64,000 bases of DNA from Viola odorata (Eukaryota > Streptophyta > Magnoliopsida > Malpighiales > Violaceae), in the NCBI GenBank assembly GCA_963691705.1, contig OY829539.1:14634501-14698500 (forward strand), read 5' to 3'. The notes under the pieces are model-generated. The model searched no databases. It saw only the letters and a list, made by a program, of their open reading frames with translations, and was not told where the DNA came from. Below, piece after piece: positions 10,345 through 22,118 of the stretch (position 1 is the stretch's first letter; every line of letters begins with the position of its first letter). A program made the position numbers and the translations under genes.

Positions 10345-11530
10345 AAAAATTATCTTATTATGTTCTCATATCTTCTCAATTTCTCTTAGATATGATAACT
10401 TTTGTATCTATTACAATTTATTTTTGTGATGAACCACTTTTTTTTTGTTTTCTCTCCTTGTTAAACAATTATCTGAGAAAATGTCTATTTGATATCCAAT
10501 TGTTTTTTAAAAAAAATAGAAAATTAAGAAAAATCTAATAACATAGTAAAAATATTTTTAACAGATACAGGAAATTAAGAAAAATCTAATAAAAAGGAAA
10601 GTTATTTTAAAAAATATATAAAAATTAAGAAAAATCTAATAATTTTCTATATTTTTTTGAAATATATTTCCAAAAACAAAATATGTAGAACCCACTAGAT
10701 TTCAGTTTCTCAACACAATTTCAAGTCTTTCCAAATTATCTTTTAATTTCTCAAACATCTCAATTTATCATACAAATTCTCTTTTTATCCTACTGCACGT
10801 TCTTGGAAGAATGAAATACACAAACCCTATTCTTCATATTTTTTAAATATATTTCCTATTTTATTAGATTTTTTTTAAAAAATATTTTTCTATATTTTAT
10901 TAGACTTTTTAGTATATTTTTCCTAAGTTATTAGATTTTTTCTATATTTTTAAAAAATATTTTTCTTATTTTATTATATTTTTTAAATTAGTTTTCCTAT
11001 TTTTTTCCTTTTCTATAATATTTTTCTTAATTCCTACATTTTAAAAAATATTTTTCTGACGTGTGATTTTGGATTGTCAAAAATAATTATTAAAATAATA
11101 AAATCTAACATAGTTTGTGTCCTTTAATTTTTTTTATAGTTGGGATTATATTGACCTAACGGATAAAACGTTTGGGAACGATAAAATAGAAAAATAAACG
11201 TTTAGGATTGATTAAAATAAAATGACAAACATTTGGGACCGTGGGTTGTATTAACTTTTCAAAACTGAGTTTCTGTTTGTACTTTATCACTAATGTGTGA
11301 CAGAATAAAATCAAGTTATTAATAATTAAAACTTAGGGGTAAATTTTGCACGGGAATTTTTTTTTGGATATCAATTAGACATTTTCTCAAATAATTATTT
11401 TTAAAAAAAAAAAAAAGTGGGTGATCCCAAAATTAAATTGTAACACATACAAAAGTTATTATATCATAAGAATTTAATAAGTGAAATTAAAAATATATGA
11501 AAACATAATAAGATAATTTCTTTTTATGGT
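10345..11530. mobile_element. Long-TIR non-autonomous DNA element, copy 2 (direct tandem of copy 1)
   Basis: This unit repeats copy 1 in the same orientation with a shift of about 1.23-1.24 kb across its length. The left TIR (AGTTAAAAAATTATCTTATT from 10340) and the right TIR (ending near 11520) are again inverted copies. A short GGTGTGAAAATA motif flanks both units (about 10300 and 11528). By eye the two copies are similar but not identical, with small indels, so the tandem arrangement is not recent. Confidence 0.6.
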
Positions 11531-12358
11531 GTGAAAATAAAAGTTCCTTTTTATTTATCAATGAATCAAGCCAGGTACCTATGTTTTCGGGTATGGACTA
11601 TGGATTAAGGCTAGATAACATTTACTTGGTTTGGTTTCCCTTTTATAAATAATAATAATTTATTCTCTTCTATTTTCTAACTAAAAAGGTGACATGTTCA
11701 AAATTATAACCATGAAAATTTATTTGCATTAAATTCAATGATATTTATCGGATAACCAGCAATGTTTAAATTGACCAATGCATGATATTTTACCAAAACA
11801 AAATCAATGCATGATAGACAAACCTCACATTATAAATCATCGATGCCTTTTATCCGTTAAAAATTATCAACACAATTATATTTACATTTTTATATATATA
11901 GAAAAGAGATTCAAATTTGGATTAAAATCTCTATTAGTATTTTATTAGCAATAAAACAATTAATAAATTACCTGGTTATTAACCTAAGAAACGGATTACT
12001 ACCAACCAAACATATTTTATTTGGTTAACATTAAACAAACATAACCAATTATTAGCAATTAAGCATATTGGTCTTCTATTGAAATTTGGAACGAACATAA
12101 GAGTGAACATAATTCCTTTTTTTTTTAAAGAAAAAGAAAAACTTAATATAAAAAAAGGTACCACCTACCAACTCCCAAGTCACCAACTAACCATAGCAGT
12201 TAAGTAAATAATTAAGAAAAAAAATAGAAAAAAAAAATAGAAGAAGAAGAAAGTGAAGAGAAGAAATGGTGGAGTGGGGAAGGGCCCACTAACAAAGTGG
12301 CGTAGCAGCTGGCAAGACCGATCAGACAGTCTGTTTCTACTTTATTTTAAAAAAAACA
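11531..12358. other. AT-rich intergenic sequence
   Basis: Nothing gene-like. Short ORFs are chance. 12190-12260 is a purine-rich stretch (gaagaagaagaaag). I see no repeat structure of its own. Confidence 0.5.
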
Positions 12359-12366
12359 AATATATT

Positions 12367-13292
12367 TAGGGTTGGGCAATCGGGTATTTCGAAAATACCC
12401 GTATTTAGAAGAAAAAAAATCAGGTATTCCGAATTCCAAAAAATCTTTCCCGACCCCGAATTTTAAAAAATCTTTTTCGAAAATTCCGACCCTGAATTTT
12501 TGAAATTTATAATTGCCAAAATTCTCGGATACCTGAAATTTCGACAAACAATATCCTACGCTAATTTGCAATTTTGCACCAATCAATTCACTACATGCAT
12601 CAATTTGTAATTTTGCACCAATCAATCAACAACAACAATCTGAAATACACAATCCAATTTAAACATACAAATTTAATTGAAACCAATAAATCAACTACCA
12701 CAATTCAAGAACCTTTCACTTACAAATTATAATTGAAATCAGATCTAAAGCTAAATTTACATACTCAAACCATAATTAAAACCAGATCTACGACACCTGC
12801 TATGATTTTGAGGGATTTAGGAACGGAGGAAGTGACGGCGGTTGCAACAGCAACAACAACGGCGGTGGGTTCAGCCATTTCTAGTGGTGATGATGTTCGT
12901 AAGAGTAGAGAGAGAGGGTTGTCGGTGGTGATGGAGGAGGAAGGAGTGAGGAAGAGAGGGAGCGATAGTGAGATTGAAGATTGGTGGTGTTGGGTTATGA
13001 CGTGGTTCTTGGCAAAGAGGGAGATGGTAAGATTGAAGGTGAGGGAGAGCGTTTGTGGGAAACTTGTTTTGTGTGGTTGGAAGAAAATGAGAGAGTGAAA
13101 GAATAAGGTGAGAATTTGAATTAAGGAAAAAATTCAAAAATTTCGGGTAAATTTCCTTATTGGATTTCATTCCGTTCCGAAATTAATTTTGGGTATTACC
13201 TTTCTGATCCTAAATTTTCAATAACCGAAATTAAAAAAAAAATCAGAATGGAAAATCAGAATTTTGGGTATCAAAAATTTTGACCACCCCTA
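12367..13292. mobile_element. hAT-like non-autonomous element (926 bp) with 8-bp TSD
   Basis: The ends TAGGGTTGGGCAATCGGGTA (left) and ...TTTGACCACCCCTA (right, reverse complement TAGGGGTGGTCAAA) are hAT-like terminal inverted repeats. They are flanked by a perfect 8-bp duplication AATATATT at 12359-12366 and 13293-13300. Subterminal GGGTATTTCGAAAATACCCG and similar Gly/Cys-type palindromes are typical of hAT ends. A 121-codon ORF inside (12733-13098) resembles no protein I recognise and no transposase. Confidence 0.85.
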
Positions 13293-13300
13293 AATATATT

Positions 13301-14322
13301 TAGTAGGATCCACTCCTAATTTCTCTTCCTGTTAATCGATTTCGCTAATCACTAGACCCATGTTTTTAAATTTTGTATCTAATGTAATTTTCGCTTTTGT
13401 TATTCCTGTTGTATCACGTCGAATTTCATTTTATACAGTATCATTCATGTTATTATTTTTTATTACATGTCCTTTATAAATTGTTATAATCAACTTAACT
13501 AAAAACTCATTAATTTCTTTTATAAAAATATACTTTTATATGTTTATCACCAAACTCAATTTATAAGCTTTAAAGTTTTTATTGTGGATGTAAAAAACAT
13601 GAACATAATTCAAATTTTGATAAATATTTGAGTTTTCTTCATTTTTATATTCCTAATATCTTTCGTATGCGTAGAAAAATTCAATACACACTGTAAATTT
13701 ACTTATCTTTTTTACTTCTCATCCAATACTAATTAATATAGCAACACATCTATAAAAATAAATGAAGATACTAAAAAAAATACTAATAACAACTACTCCA
13801 TTTTATTTTGATCATTCTAAATATCAATCTATTTGAATATGAATTATATATAAGTGTATTAGTACATATGTATAATCTCTAATTTCAAGATTAAGAAATA
13901 CTTATTTGTATAATTCAAAAATATTTTTAAAACATTCATGTTGTAGTTCCCATGTTTTGTTATTTCATAGGCAAATACAATAGACATATTTATTTGATAA
14001 ACATTAATAAAATTTTAAATTAGTGAACTATTTTAATATTTAAAATTAATTATAATCATAATAATTATTATTGATACATTATATCATTATTTTCGCGATT
14101 CGGTTACGATAAGTGTTACATTACCGGTTTCCTCCATCTAAAATCAAGTAAGAGCATGCCTTTCCCTTTCCACTTCTTTAAGACCCTGCTTTCCCTTTCC
14201 AGTTCTCTCCGTTCCTCTTCGCTCTGTGTTTTTCTCTCTCAAAAAATTAAATAAAAATCATTTGAACAGTAGCAACCAACGCATCTCAAAGCAAACCCTT
14301 TCGTTTCTTTTCAATCTTTTCC
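13301..14322. other. Intergenic and presumed promoter/5' UTR of the patellin gene
   Basis: AT-rich DNA up to about 14090, then a GC-richer, CT-rich stretch (14150-14240, ctttccctttcc and tctctctc) typical of a plant core promoter or 5' UTR. No clear TATA box is seen close to the ATG at 14323. The CT-rich stretch may serve as the initiator region. Confidence 0.45.
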
Positions 14323-16793
14323 ATGGCTGAAGAAACCCAGAAGCCAGCAGCTGCTGCCGCTGCAGAAACTGCCTCAACCGCCGCCCAAGAGGTGGTTATG
14401 GCGGAGCAGCCTGTGACTGAGAAAGCGGCACCGCCGGCTCCAGTACCAGAGCCTGAGGTACCAGAAAAGAAGGCTGAGGCGGTGGAGGAAGAGGTTGTTG
14501 CCGCCGCTTTCCCCGCCACCGGTGGTGAGGGTGTTGAAGAAGAAGAGAAGCCCAAGGAAGAAGAAGCTCAAATAACCCAATCTGTTTCTTTCAAGGAAGA
14601 GACTAACGTTGTTGGCGAACTACCCGAGGCCCAGAAAAAAGCACTTGAGGACCTCAAACAGCTCATTCAGGAAGCTCTCAACAAGCACGAGTTCACCGCC
14701 CCACCACCACCACTGGCCGCTGCCGCTAAGGAGGAGGAGAAAGCAGAGGAGAAGGCAGAGGAGAAAACAGAGGTGAAAGCAGAGGAGAAGTCGGAAGAAA
14801 AGGCTGCTGCGCCTTCTACCAGCGAAGAGGTTAAAGCGGAAGAGAAGGTTGAAGTGAAGGCGGAGGAGGAGAAGGTGGAAGCCAAAGTTGAAGTCAAAGA
14901 AGAGGAGAAGAAAATTCAGCCACCACCTGCTCCGGCTGCTCCAGCTGCTCCAGCTGATGAGGATGGAGCGAAGACAGTGGAGGCTATTGAAGAGACTATA
15001 GTTGCAGTCTCTTCTGCTCCTCCTCCTCCACCTACGGTTGAGGCTAAAGAAGCAGAGGCGGAAGCACCAGCAGAGGAGGAGGGTAAGGAAGGTGAAGCAG
15101 TACCACCTCCACCGCCGGAGGAGGTTTTCATATGGGGAATTCCAATTCTTGGTGATGAGAGGAGTGATGTGATCCTGTTGAAGTTCCTGAGAGCCAGGGA
15201 CTTCAAGGTGAAGGATGCTTTCACTATGATCAAGAATACTGTGAAGTGGAGGAAAGAGTTTGGGATTGATGAGCTTCTTGAAGAAGATCTAGGGAACGAA
15301 TTCGAGAAACTTGTGTTTATGCATGGAGTTGACAAAGAAGGACACCCTATTTGCTACAACGTTTATGGTGCTTTCCAGGACAAGGAGCTGTACCAGAACT
15401 GCTTTGCTGATGAAGAGAAGCGTGTGAAATTCCTGAGGTGGAGGATTCAGTTCTTGGAGAAAAGCATCAGGAATCTTGATTTCACTCCTAATGGTATATG
15501 CACTATTGTTCAGGTCAATGACCTTAAGAATTCTCCTGGACCATTCAAGAGGGAACTCAGGCAGGCCACCAATCAAGCCCTAACTTTGCTTCAAGACAAC
15601 TACCCTGAATTTGTCGCCAAACAGGTTTGATTTTCATTTTCCATGTGCTTCTGCTTCTTTCTTTCCTGTTGAATTCAATTCCCTTGTTTTATAAATTAAC
15701 TTGATATGGGTTTCTTTGGGTATTGAAGATATTCATCAATGTTCCATGGTGGTATCTGGCATTCAATAGGATGATTAGTCCTTTCCTGACACAAAGGACC
15801 AAGAGCAAGTTTGTATTTGCTGGCCCATCCAAATCTGCTGAAACCCTTTTCAAGTAAGTTTGATTTACTTATATACTAGCTTTCATCATTTAGTCATTCA
15901 TGGGACTGTCTAAAATAAATTATCTGAATGTCTCAACATTAATGCTTTCTGACCAGTTTCTTTGTTTACATTCACTGCTCTTTATTGCGTATGTATGTAT
16001 GCTCCTGAATCTCTTAAACTATACTACTAGTACTACCCATGTTCTTTACTACCCATGTTCTTTCCCTTCAATAATTTTGTCATTTAAATATCTCTCACAT
16101 GTCTGCTGCTTGTTTGGTTGTGTGTTTCGTCTTGGTAATAAATAGGTATGTAGCTCCCGAACAAGTTCCAATTCAGTATGGTGGTCTGAAAAAGGGTGGT
16201 GAGCAGGAATTCAGTGTTGATGACTCTGTCACCGATGTTTTAATTAAGGCGACTGGCAAACACAATATTGAAATCCCTGTTTCTGAGGTAAGTGTATCTG
16301 TATTTATTATGCTACTTTTGAATGTTCTTTTCTATTTAGTCTTCCATATATCTAAGCGAGTTATAATTGGGAATGATTAGGATGGTTGAGTACTTGTTCA
16401 CCGTCAGTTTCTGAGGTTGCCATCTTTAGTTATTGACATTTTCTTGAATGTTAAAATGTGCATCATTCCCCGCTTTAATCAATGACCTAGGATGAATTTG
16501 ACCTGAATTTGTTTTGGGGATCATTGAAAAATTTTCAGGCATGTTCAGCTGTTTGGGAACTCAGAGTTGTGGGGTGGGATGTGAACTATGGAGCTGAATT
16601 TGTGCCGAGCGCAGAGGATGGTTACACAGTTATTGTATCGAAGACCAGGAAGGTTTCCACTGGGGATGAGCCTCTCATCTGTGACACATTCAAGACTGGC
16701 GAACCCGGTAAGATTGTGCTAACCATTGACAATCAAACCTCCAAGAAAAAGAAGCTCCTCTACCGGGCCAAGACAAAAGCAGTCTCTGAGTGA
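14323..16793 (+). CDS. PATL3-like: Patellin (Sec14/CRAL-TRIO plus GOLD domain phosphoinositide-binding protein), 4 exons
   Basis: Exons are 14323-15624, 15729-15853, 16146-16287 and 16539-16793. All introns are GT-AG (GTTTGA, GTAAGT, GTAAGT donors) and the phases join cleanly into 607 residues. The N-terminus is acidic and repetitive (EEKAEEKAEEKTEVKAEEK around residue 140), with the conserved patellin segment SVSFKEE at 87-93 and a helix PEAQKKALEDLKQLI. A CRAL-TRIO N region starts near residue 268 (IWGIPILGDERSDVILLKFLRARDF), the Sec14 lipid-binding lobe spans about 330-490 (HPICYNVYGAF, FINVPWWYLAF across the exon 1/2 junction), and a C-terminal GOLD domain spans about 505-600, ending in Lys-rich SKKKKLLYR. 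Patellins bind phosphoinositides and act in membrane trafficking and cell-plate formation; whether this copy is orthologous to PATL3 is inference. The gene appears intact, with no transposon inside its introns. Confidence 0.93.
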
Positions 16794-17932
16794 AGGTTAA
16801 CGATAAACGCTGCTGGGATTTCATCCACGAGAGATTGAAATGCTGAACGAGAAGGAACATTTCTTCTTAAAAAACAAGGGGGGTCGGGTTTTGTTCTCGT
16901 CCAAATTTATTTTTATTTTTATTTTTTGTTTTATAAATTGTCTGGGGCATATATAAAATTTTTCGTAGTAGTTTTGGTGGTTTTGTGATTTGTTGTTGGA
17001 TTGGATACATTTACTGCTAAGGACATCATGATGGCATGGATGGTAAACACATTGGAGGTTACATGTAGTTGTAGTGTGTTACCATTGTGGACAAAATTTG
17101 TTGTCATTCTTGATAGTCTGCGTGTAAAATTTGTGTAAATTTGAATGCTTTATTTATACCCTCTTTTTCTGGTCATAATTACCCCCCTCACTTTTTAGCC
17201 CCTTTTAATTAATTTTAAGTACTATTAGTATTTTTCTCAACGATTAATAACGTTTTAAAAGTGATTTATAGTCGAGGACAATGTTTGGTAAACAGTTTGA
17301 TAAAAGGGTATAAATAAATAGAAAATGAGAAAAAAAAAATTTAATCAGATTTATGGTTCTTAAAAAAATGGAGTAAGAAAAGGAAAATATGACAAGGAAA
17401 AAAAATTAAAATTTATAGATAATTTTATATACTGAATAGGTTATAAGCTAGAATTAAAATGTAGTCACGTATCATTCATCTAACTTTCGGAGTAACCCAA
17501 ACATTTTAATAGATATATTATTTTTATTTTTATTTTTATTTGAGTTTTGTAAACTTACGTCTCTTGCTTGGTGTTTATCGCCGTTAAACTTGAAATGGAA
17601 TGGAACCATCTATCTCGTCCTTTTTTCTCTTTTCCAGTGTCTGAAAATCCTTTCCTTAAGATTAACGAATGTGAGTTCGTTGCTATGTGCAAGCTGGCAT
17701 ATACTAATACTATATTATGCATTGTTCCTTGTCCATCCACGCCACCATTATCTTTCATGATTAAAGGAGTACATGAGAATCAAAAGGAGGTTGATTAAAT
17801 CATTAAGATGCTCTATTTATGCATTTAATTACTTGGTCTTGAATCACGGCTAAGTAATTAAAGTTAAAAGTATTGATTGATTGAAGGTTATGAAGTTAAT
17901 ATTATTAATATATAATTAAACTAGCTTTGTAC
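16794..17932 (+). other. Patellin 3' UTR followed by intergenic DNA
   Basis: The T-rich 3' flank has several weak poly(A)-type signals (TATAAA near 16953, TTTATTTATACC near 17149). Beyond about 17160 the sequence is AT-rich with no gene. A 76-codon ORF at 17568-17798 shows no recognisable features. Confidence 0.5.
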
Positions 17933-17940
17933 TCCACAGT

Positions 17941-18535
17941 CAGTGGCGGAGCCACGAAGAGACTAGGAGGGGGCTACAGCCCCCTCTAGCTTTTTAAAAA
18001 AAAATTATCAAGTAGGGATTTTGACAGGGATTTTGTGGTGCAAGGATTAAAATTATAGCAAAGAATTGCTTAATTTGTTTAGAATAGTAAAAGTCATTGC
18101 CTATCCTATGCTTGTATCTTGAATAAGTGTGTATTTTTATAGCTAGAAGTGATTAATGTAAATCTAATTAATTTGAGTATCAATTTCAGATAAAAAGTTA
18201 CACTATTCATCTCCTATACTTCAAATTCCTAACTGAAATAAGACTAGGCTGTTAATAGAAAAAAATCATACAAAAAATGATGTAGTCCAAGCTCTATATT
18301 GTCTTCTTATTTATCTTTTTGTTAAGTTTATCTAAATATTTGTTATTTAGTGACGGATACAAATATTCTTAAACATTTTTTCAATTTTTCGTTCAGCTCG
18401 TTTGCCTTCTCTTTAAAATATTCCCAAAAAAAATTTTCGGGGGCGCTGCCCCGAACCCCCGCATCCCCTGAATACAGATCCTAGATCCATCACTAATCTC
18501 GCCCCCCCAATCATCAAATCCTGCCTCCTCCACTG
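17941..18535. mobile_element. hAT-like non-autonomous element (595 bp) with 8-bp TSD
   Basis: The ends are CAGTGGCGGAGCCAC on the left and CTGCCTCCTCCACTG on the right (reverse complement CAGTGGAGGAGGCAG), so they form short inverted repeats. The flanks carry a perfect TCCACAGT at 17933-17940 and 18536-18543. Subterminal GGGGGCTACAGCCCCC and GGGGGCGCTGCCCC palindromes are present. There is no transposase ORF. Confidence 0.85.
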
Positions 18536-19394
18536 TCCACAGTCTTCCGAATCTACTTTAATTATTCAGATTGAAACCTAAGGTGATCAGTCTTAAACAT
18601 ACACATGAATAATTTTGACATTAAATCAATAAATGAAGAAACACAAATACATAAAGTAGGAATATTATTTAGATCTCACACCGATGATGAATCATAACCC
18701 TTTGTTGTTTTCATTAGGAATTGAGCGTTTAGCTCGACATAGACATAACGATGAAAAACTAAAAATTCAAAAATACAATAAAATAAATTTGGCGATCTCA
18801 ATGAAGAAGACAATCCGAGTTGTTTTCAAGATTACAGAAAAATTATCGAGCCAAAGAATTCCTAAAAATGAGAGATAGATTTTGAGAATTAAGGGAGGAG
18901 TTTAATACTATTTTTCTCTGTAATTTCTCCTACGAATCCTAATCTAACATTGTATCTATTTTCTGAATAAAATTGATATTAAAAATAGAGATAATTCCAT
19001 GGTCTTAGAGTCCTATAGTAACACAACTTCCTTCTCCTCTTCCGACTCTATATTCTGATCTCCCTCCAACAATTAAAACTCCTCCAAATACGCTACAGGT
19101 TATCCATTCACATCCGCATTTTTGGGTGTTTTTCATTTTCTCTCCCAACTGCACTGTTGCCTGTTGCTTTCGTTCTAGGCCTAGAATTAACTTTTTAGCA
19201 CTGCTCTTATTCTACGCCAAGAGTTAACGTTTCTCGACCTGGCAATCTCTTTTAATTCCTTCCCAGCAACTTCTTGTTCCTTTCAACTTCTTTTACTTCT
19301 TCTCTTCCAGATCACCACTTTCTGTAAAAAGGGAAGGAAATGACATATAATAAGTAGTATCTCTATCTAAAAATACATAATTAGATAGAGATAT

Positions 19395-20135
19395 TCATCG
19401 AAATAAACACACAATAAGTTCTGGTGCAACTACTCGAGTTGGTGTACTTTTAGAAAGATGTTGCAGCATATTAGAAATATCAAATAATTGCTTTTCTAAA
19501 TTAACATGATTTAAGCCAACAACGGTATTTGATCTTTCAGAAGAAATGTTGTTATGGCAATTATCAGCCATCATTTGCAACAAAGCCTTTGCTCTTATTG
19601 GTGTCAAATCTTGCAATGCTCCTCCAGCAGCAACATCTACTCTATCCTTGTCTTTTTGGCTCATTCCATCATAAAAATACTAGACAAGAGCTTGGTCAAT
19701 TACTCCATGTGGGACAGATGTCCTCTAGATCCTTGAACCTCGGATGGTATTCACCATAACTCTCATCCCCTCTTTGCTGAATTGCCACTAGATTCTTCCT
19801 AGCTGCTCCAGCCTTGCTGGCATTCTAGTACTTGTTTAGGAAGGTTGTTGACATCTCTTCCTATGAGGTAATAGTGTTATGGGGTAGGCTGTAAAATAAG
19901 TTCTTTGTTGAATCTTCTAGGGACCATGGGGAAGCACTCAGCTTAGCTCTCTAGCTGAACATTATGAGGCTTCAAAGTGTCACATTCCAAGTGAAGATTC
20001 CTTAAATGTGTGTAAGAATTTTCGTTGGAGTGTCCATGAAATTTCTTTAAATTATGGATGATGTTAGTCTTGATGGACCAATCATGCTCCATAGGTGGAT
20101 ACTCGATGCACGAGTATGTCATTTGCTAGCTCCTC
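19395..20135 (-). pseudogene. Athila-type gag, decayed
   Basis: On the minus strand the text resembles an Athila gag: NLKKFHGHSNENSYTHLRNL, then after frame changes MSQKDKDRVDVAAGGALQDL followed by LTPIRAKALLQMMADN. The last block parallels GGGAITRLTPVAAKATIELM in the Athila element at 33712. Stops occur throughout the middle, so no complete protein is encoded. It lies 270 bp downstream of a primer-binding site, as expected for gag. Confidence 0.65.
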
Positions 20136-20407
20136 TATTGAGCTCTCTCAAAGTCTACTCAAGTTAAGCAGCTGCCATGTCTGGGTTTTCTTCTTGGTCT
20201 TTATCTTGGTCCAGACTGTTACCAACATAATTTGAGTCTAATTGAGAATTTGATGATTTTAATTTTGCTACTTCCTGTATCGTCCTTATAACTTACCTTC
20301 TGATCACGGTCTCAGTCCTTGTAATCTCTGCGTTGTAAGGTAGTAATTCTAAGCTTGAAGATCAGGTCATGAACAAAGAAAAATACAAATTGAAACACCG
20401 TTAGAAA

Positions 20408-20425
20408 TCCCCAGCAACAACGCCA
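20408..20425 (-). other. Degenerate tRNA-Asp-type primer-binding site
   Basis: The minus strand reads TGGCGTTGTTGCTGGGGA, differing at a few positions from TGGCGCCGTTGCCGGGGA at 32887 in the complete Athila-type element. It sits 6 bp inside the LTR edge. Confidence 0.65.
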
Positions 20426-20655
20426 AATTTTTGATCGCATGTCGATGTCATCAAAATTAGTTAAGAACATCAACTTAAAATAATCCACAAATGGTCTTGT
20501 AGACAGTAGTAAGAGGTTCGTCCTCAGGGACACTATGGTGATTTATGGATTCCTTGACTGACCAGTAAAGATGACTTAAGTCACAAATTGGGGGTTTTTG
20601 GTTATTAAAAATGAAAGTTCTAAAAATAAAGTAAAATTGACAAATGTTTCTTCAA

Positions 20656-20788
20656 GATGGTTTGGCAATTGCCGATTGGCATGGCAAGAGGAATTTGAGG
20701 AGTATGCTTTGGAATTTGATTTGGATTTTGTGATTTGATGGTTTGGCAATTGCCGATTGGCATGGCAGGAGGAATTTGAGGAGTATGC
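20656..20788. repeat. 81-bp spaced direct duplication
   Basis: About 50 bp beginning GATGGTTTGGCAATTGCCGA at 20656 recurs at 20737 with a single obvious difference (AAGAGG versus AGGAGG). It contains the palindrome TTGGCAATTGCCGA. It has no visible coding role. Confidence 0.8.
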
Positions 20789-21039
20789 TGAGAAAGCCAA
20801 GAGCCTTCCAGGCTCATGACGCCATGGATACGAAAGTTGATTGTTTGATGAGCTAGCAAACCTTAGTGTTGAGCTTCCATGCACGAATTAGTGTCTTCAG
20901 TATTTCTGCCGAGAAAGGGAAGCGTTGTTGTAGGTTGATCTCTTCCAGCAGATACCACAAACGAGAGCAAACTGATTCTCTACGGCCTCTACAAGCAAGC
21001 AATGGAAGGACCAGTGACCACCACTGAGTACCTTTTTCT

Positions 21040-21375
21040 TGTGTTTGGATTGTATAATTATGCTTAATTATGTATTTGTACTTCAGAATTGTATTTAGAG
21101 TTTGGAATTTGGATTGCTTAATTATGTATTTGTACTTCAGAATTGTATTTGGAGTTTGCGTGAAATTAAAAAAAAAAAAACAGGTTGTGTAATTTTCGGA
21201 AGTTCGGTTTTCCGAAGTTCCGAACCGTTTCAAATTTCGGTTTTCGGTTTTCGGTTACTAAAACTTCGGTTCGTTTTCGGTTACTGATTTTATGACGTTC
21301 GGTTAACCGAAACTGAAACTTCGGTTTTCGGTTTCGGTTTCGGTTTCGGTTTCGGTTAACCGATGAACAACCCTA
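21040..21375. mobile_element. hAT-like fragment with (TTCGGT)n-rich end; left end not located
   Basis: The right end, GGTTAACCGATGAACAACCCTA, reads TAGGGTTGTTCATCGGTTAA in reverse, a hAT-type terminus. It is preceded by TTCGGTT/TTCGGTTTCGG hexamer runs (21186-21360). A 54-bp direct duplication (TGCTTAATTATGTATTTGTA at 21061 and 21115) lies to its left. I could not find the matching left terminus or a target duplication, so 21040 is only an approximate limit. Confidence 0.45.
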
Positions 21376-21535
21376 GTTTCTTGGCCGACTTTTTGGCCAA
21401 GACAGATGATCAAAGATGTGAAAACGGTTATGAAGTAGTTCCTAATAAGAGCATCAGTGAGCTATGTCTCTTATATTTCGATCATGGATTCAAGGATATT
21501 TATCCCTACTTTAAAGTGTTGCTATAGAACCCAAG

Positions 21536-22118
21536 TAGGACTGAGCGAAAAAACCAGAAACCCGAACCGATTCCCCAAAACAAACCGAACCAGGACGGTT
21601 TGGTTCGGGTTTTAAGTTGAAAAATAGTGGAACCAGAACCAATCCGAACCGTTCAGAAATAAATGGTTTGATTCCGGTTCTATATATCATGCAACCCGAT
21701 TTACCCGGTTTAACCAAAATATTATATAATAATATATATTCATATTTATAATATATGTTATCATTTCTTTTAATAACTGTAGTTTCTTAACTTTTGTTAG
21801 CATCTTTGAGTGAACTTGTATTTTGGCAAGGTAATGCAAATTTATGCGATGTGAAACATGAGTTCAGCTCATTTATTTGAGTTTTTATTAGTATTTTTTC
21901 ATTTTCTTGTTAAATTCTGGAACCATGGGACTAATTAGAAACTTTCAAAAATTTCACCGAAATAATTCGGAACCGAACCGGAACCAGATGGTTCTGGTGC
22001 GGTTTGGTTCTAGCTTTAAAAATACAATTACCCGGAGCCGAACCGAACCGATTCTAAACTCTGGTTCTAGTTCTGGTTCTGTCCAAACCCGAACCGAACC
22101 GCACCGTGCCCAGCCCTA
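21536..22118. mobile_element. hAT-like non-autonomous element (583 bp) with 8-bp TSD
   Basis: The termini are TAGGACTGAGCGAAAAAACC (left) and ...GTGCCCAGCCCTA (right, reverse complement TAGGGCTGGGCAC). They are flanked by a perfect AACCCAAG at 21528-21535 and 22119-22126. The subterminal regions are full of GAACCGAACCG and GGTTCGGTT-type repeats in inverted orientation at the two ends. It has no ORF of its own and inserted into the old reverse LTR. Confidence 0.88.

Noticed and set aside
12733..13098. 121-codon ORF within the hAT element
   Set aside because: No recognisable domain, no codon structure typical of a gene, and no transposase motifs; may be a captured fragment but nothing supports expression.
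15289..15576. Minus-strand ORFs opposite patellin exon 1
   Set aside because: Shadow frames of a Glu/Lys/Ala-rich coding exon.
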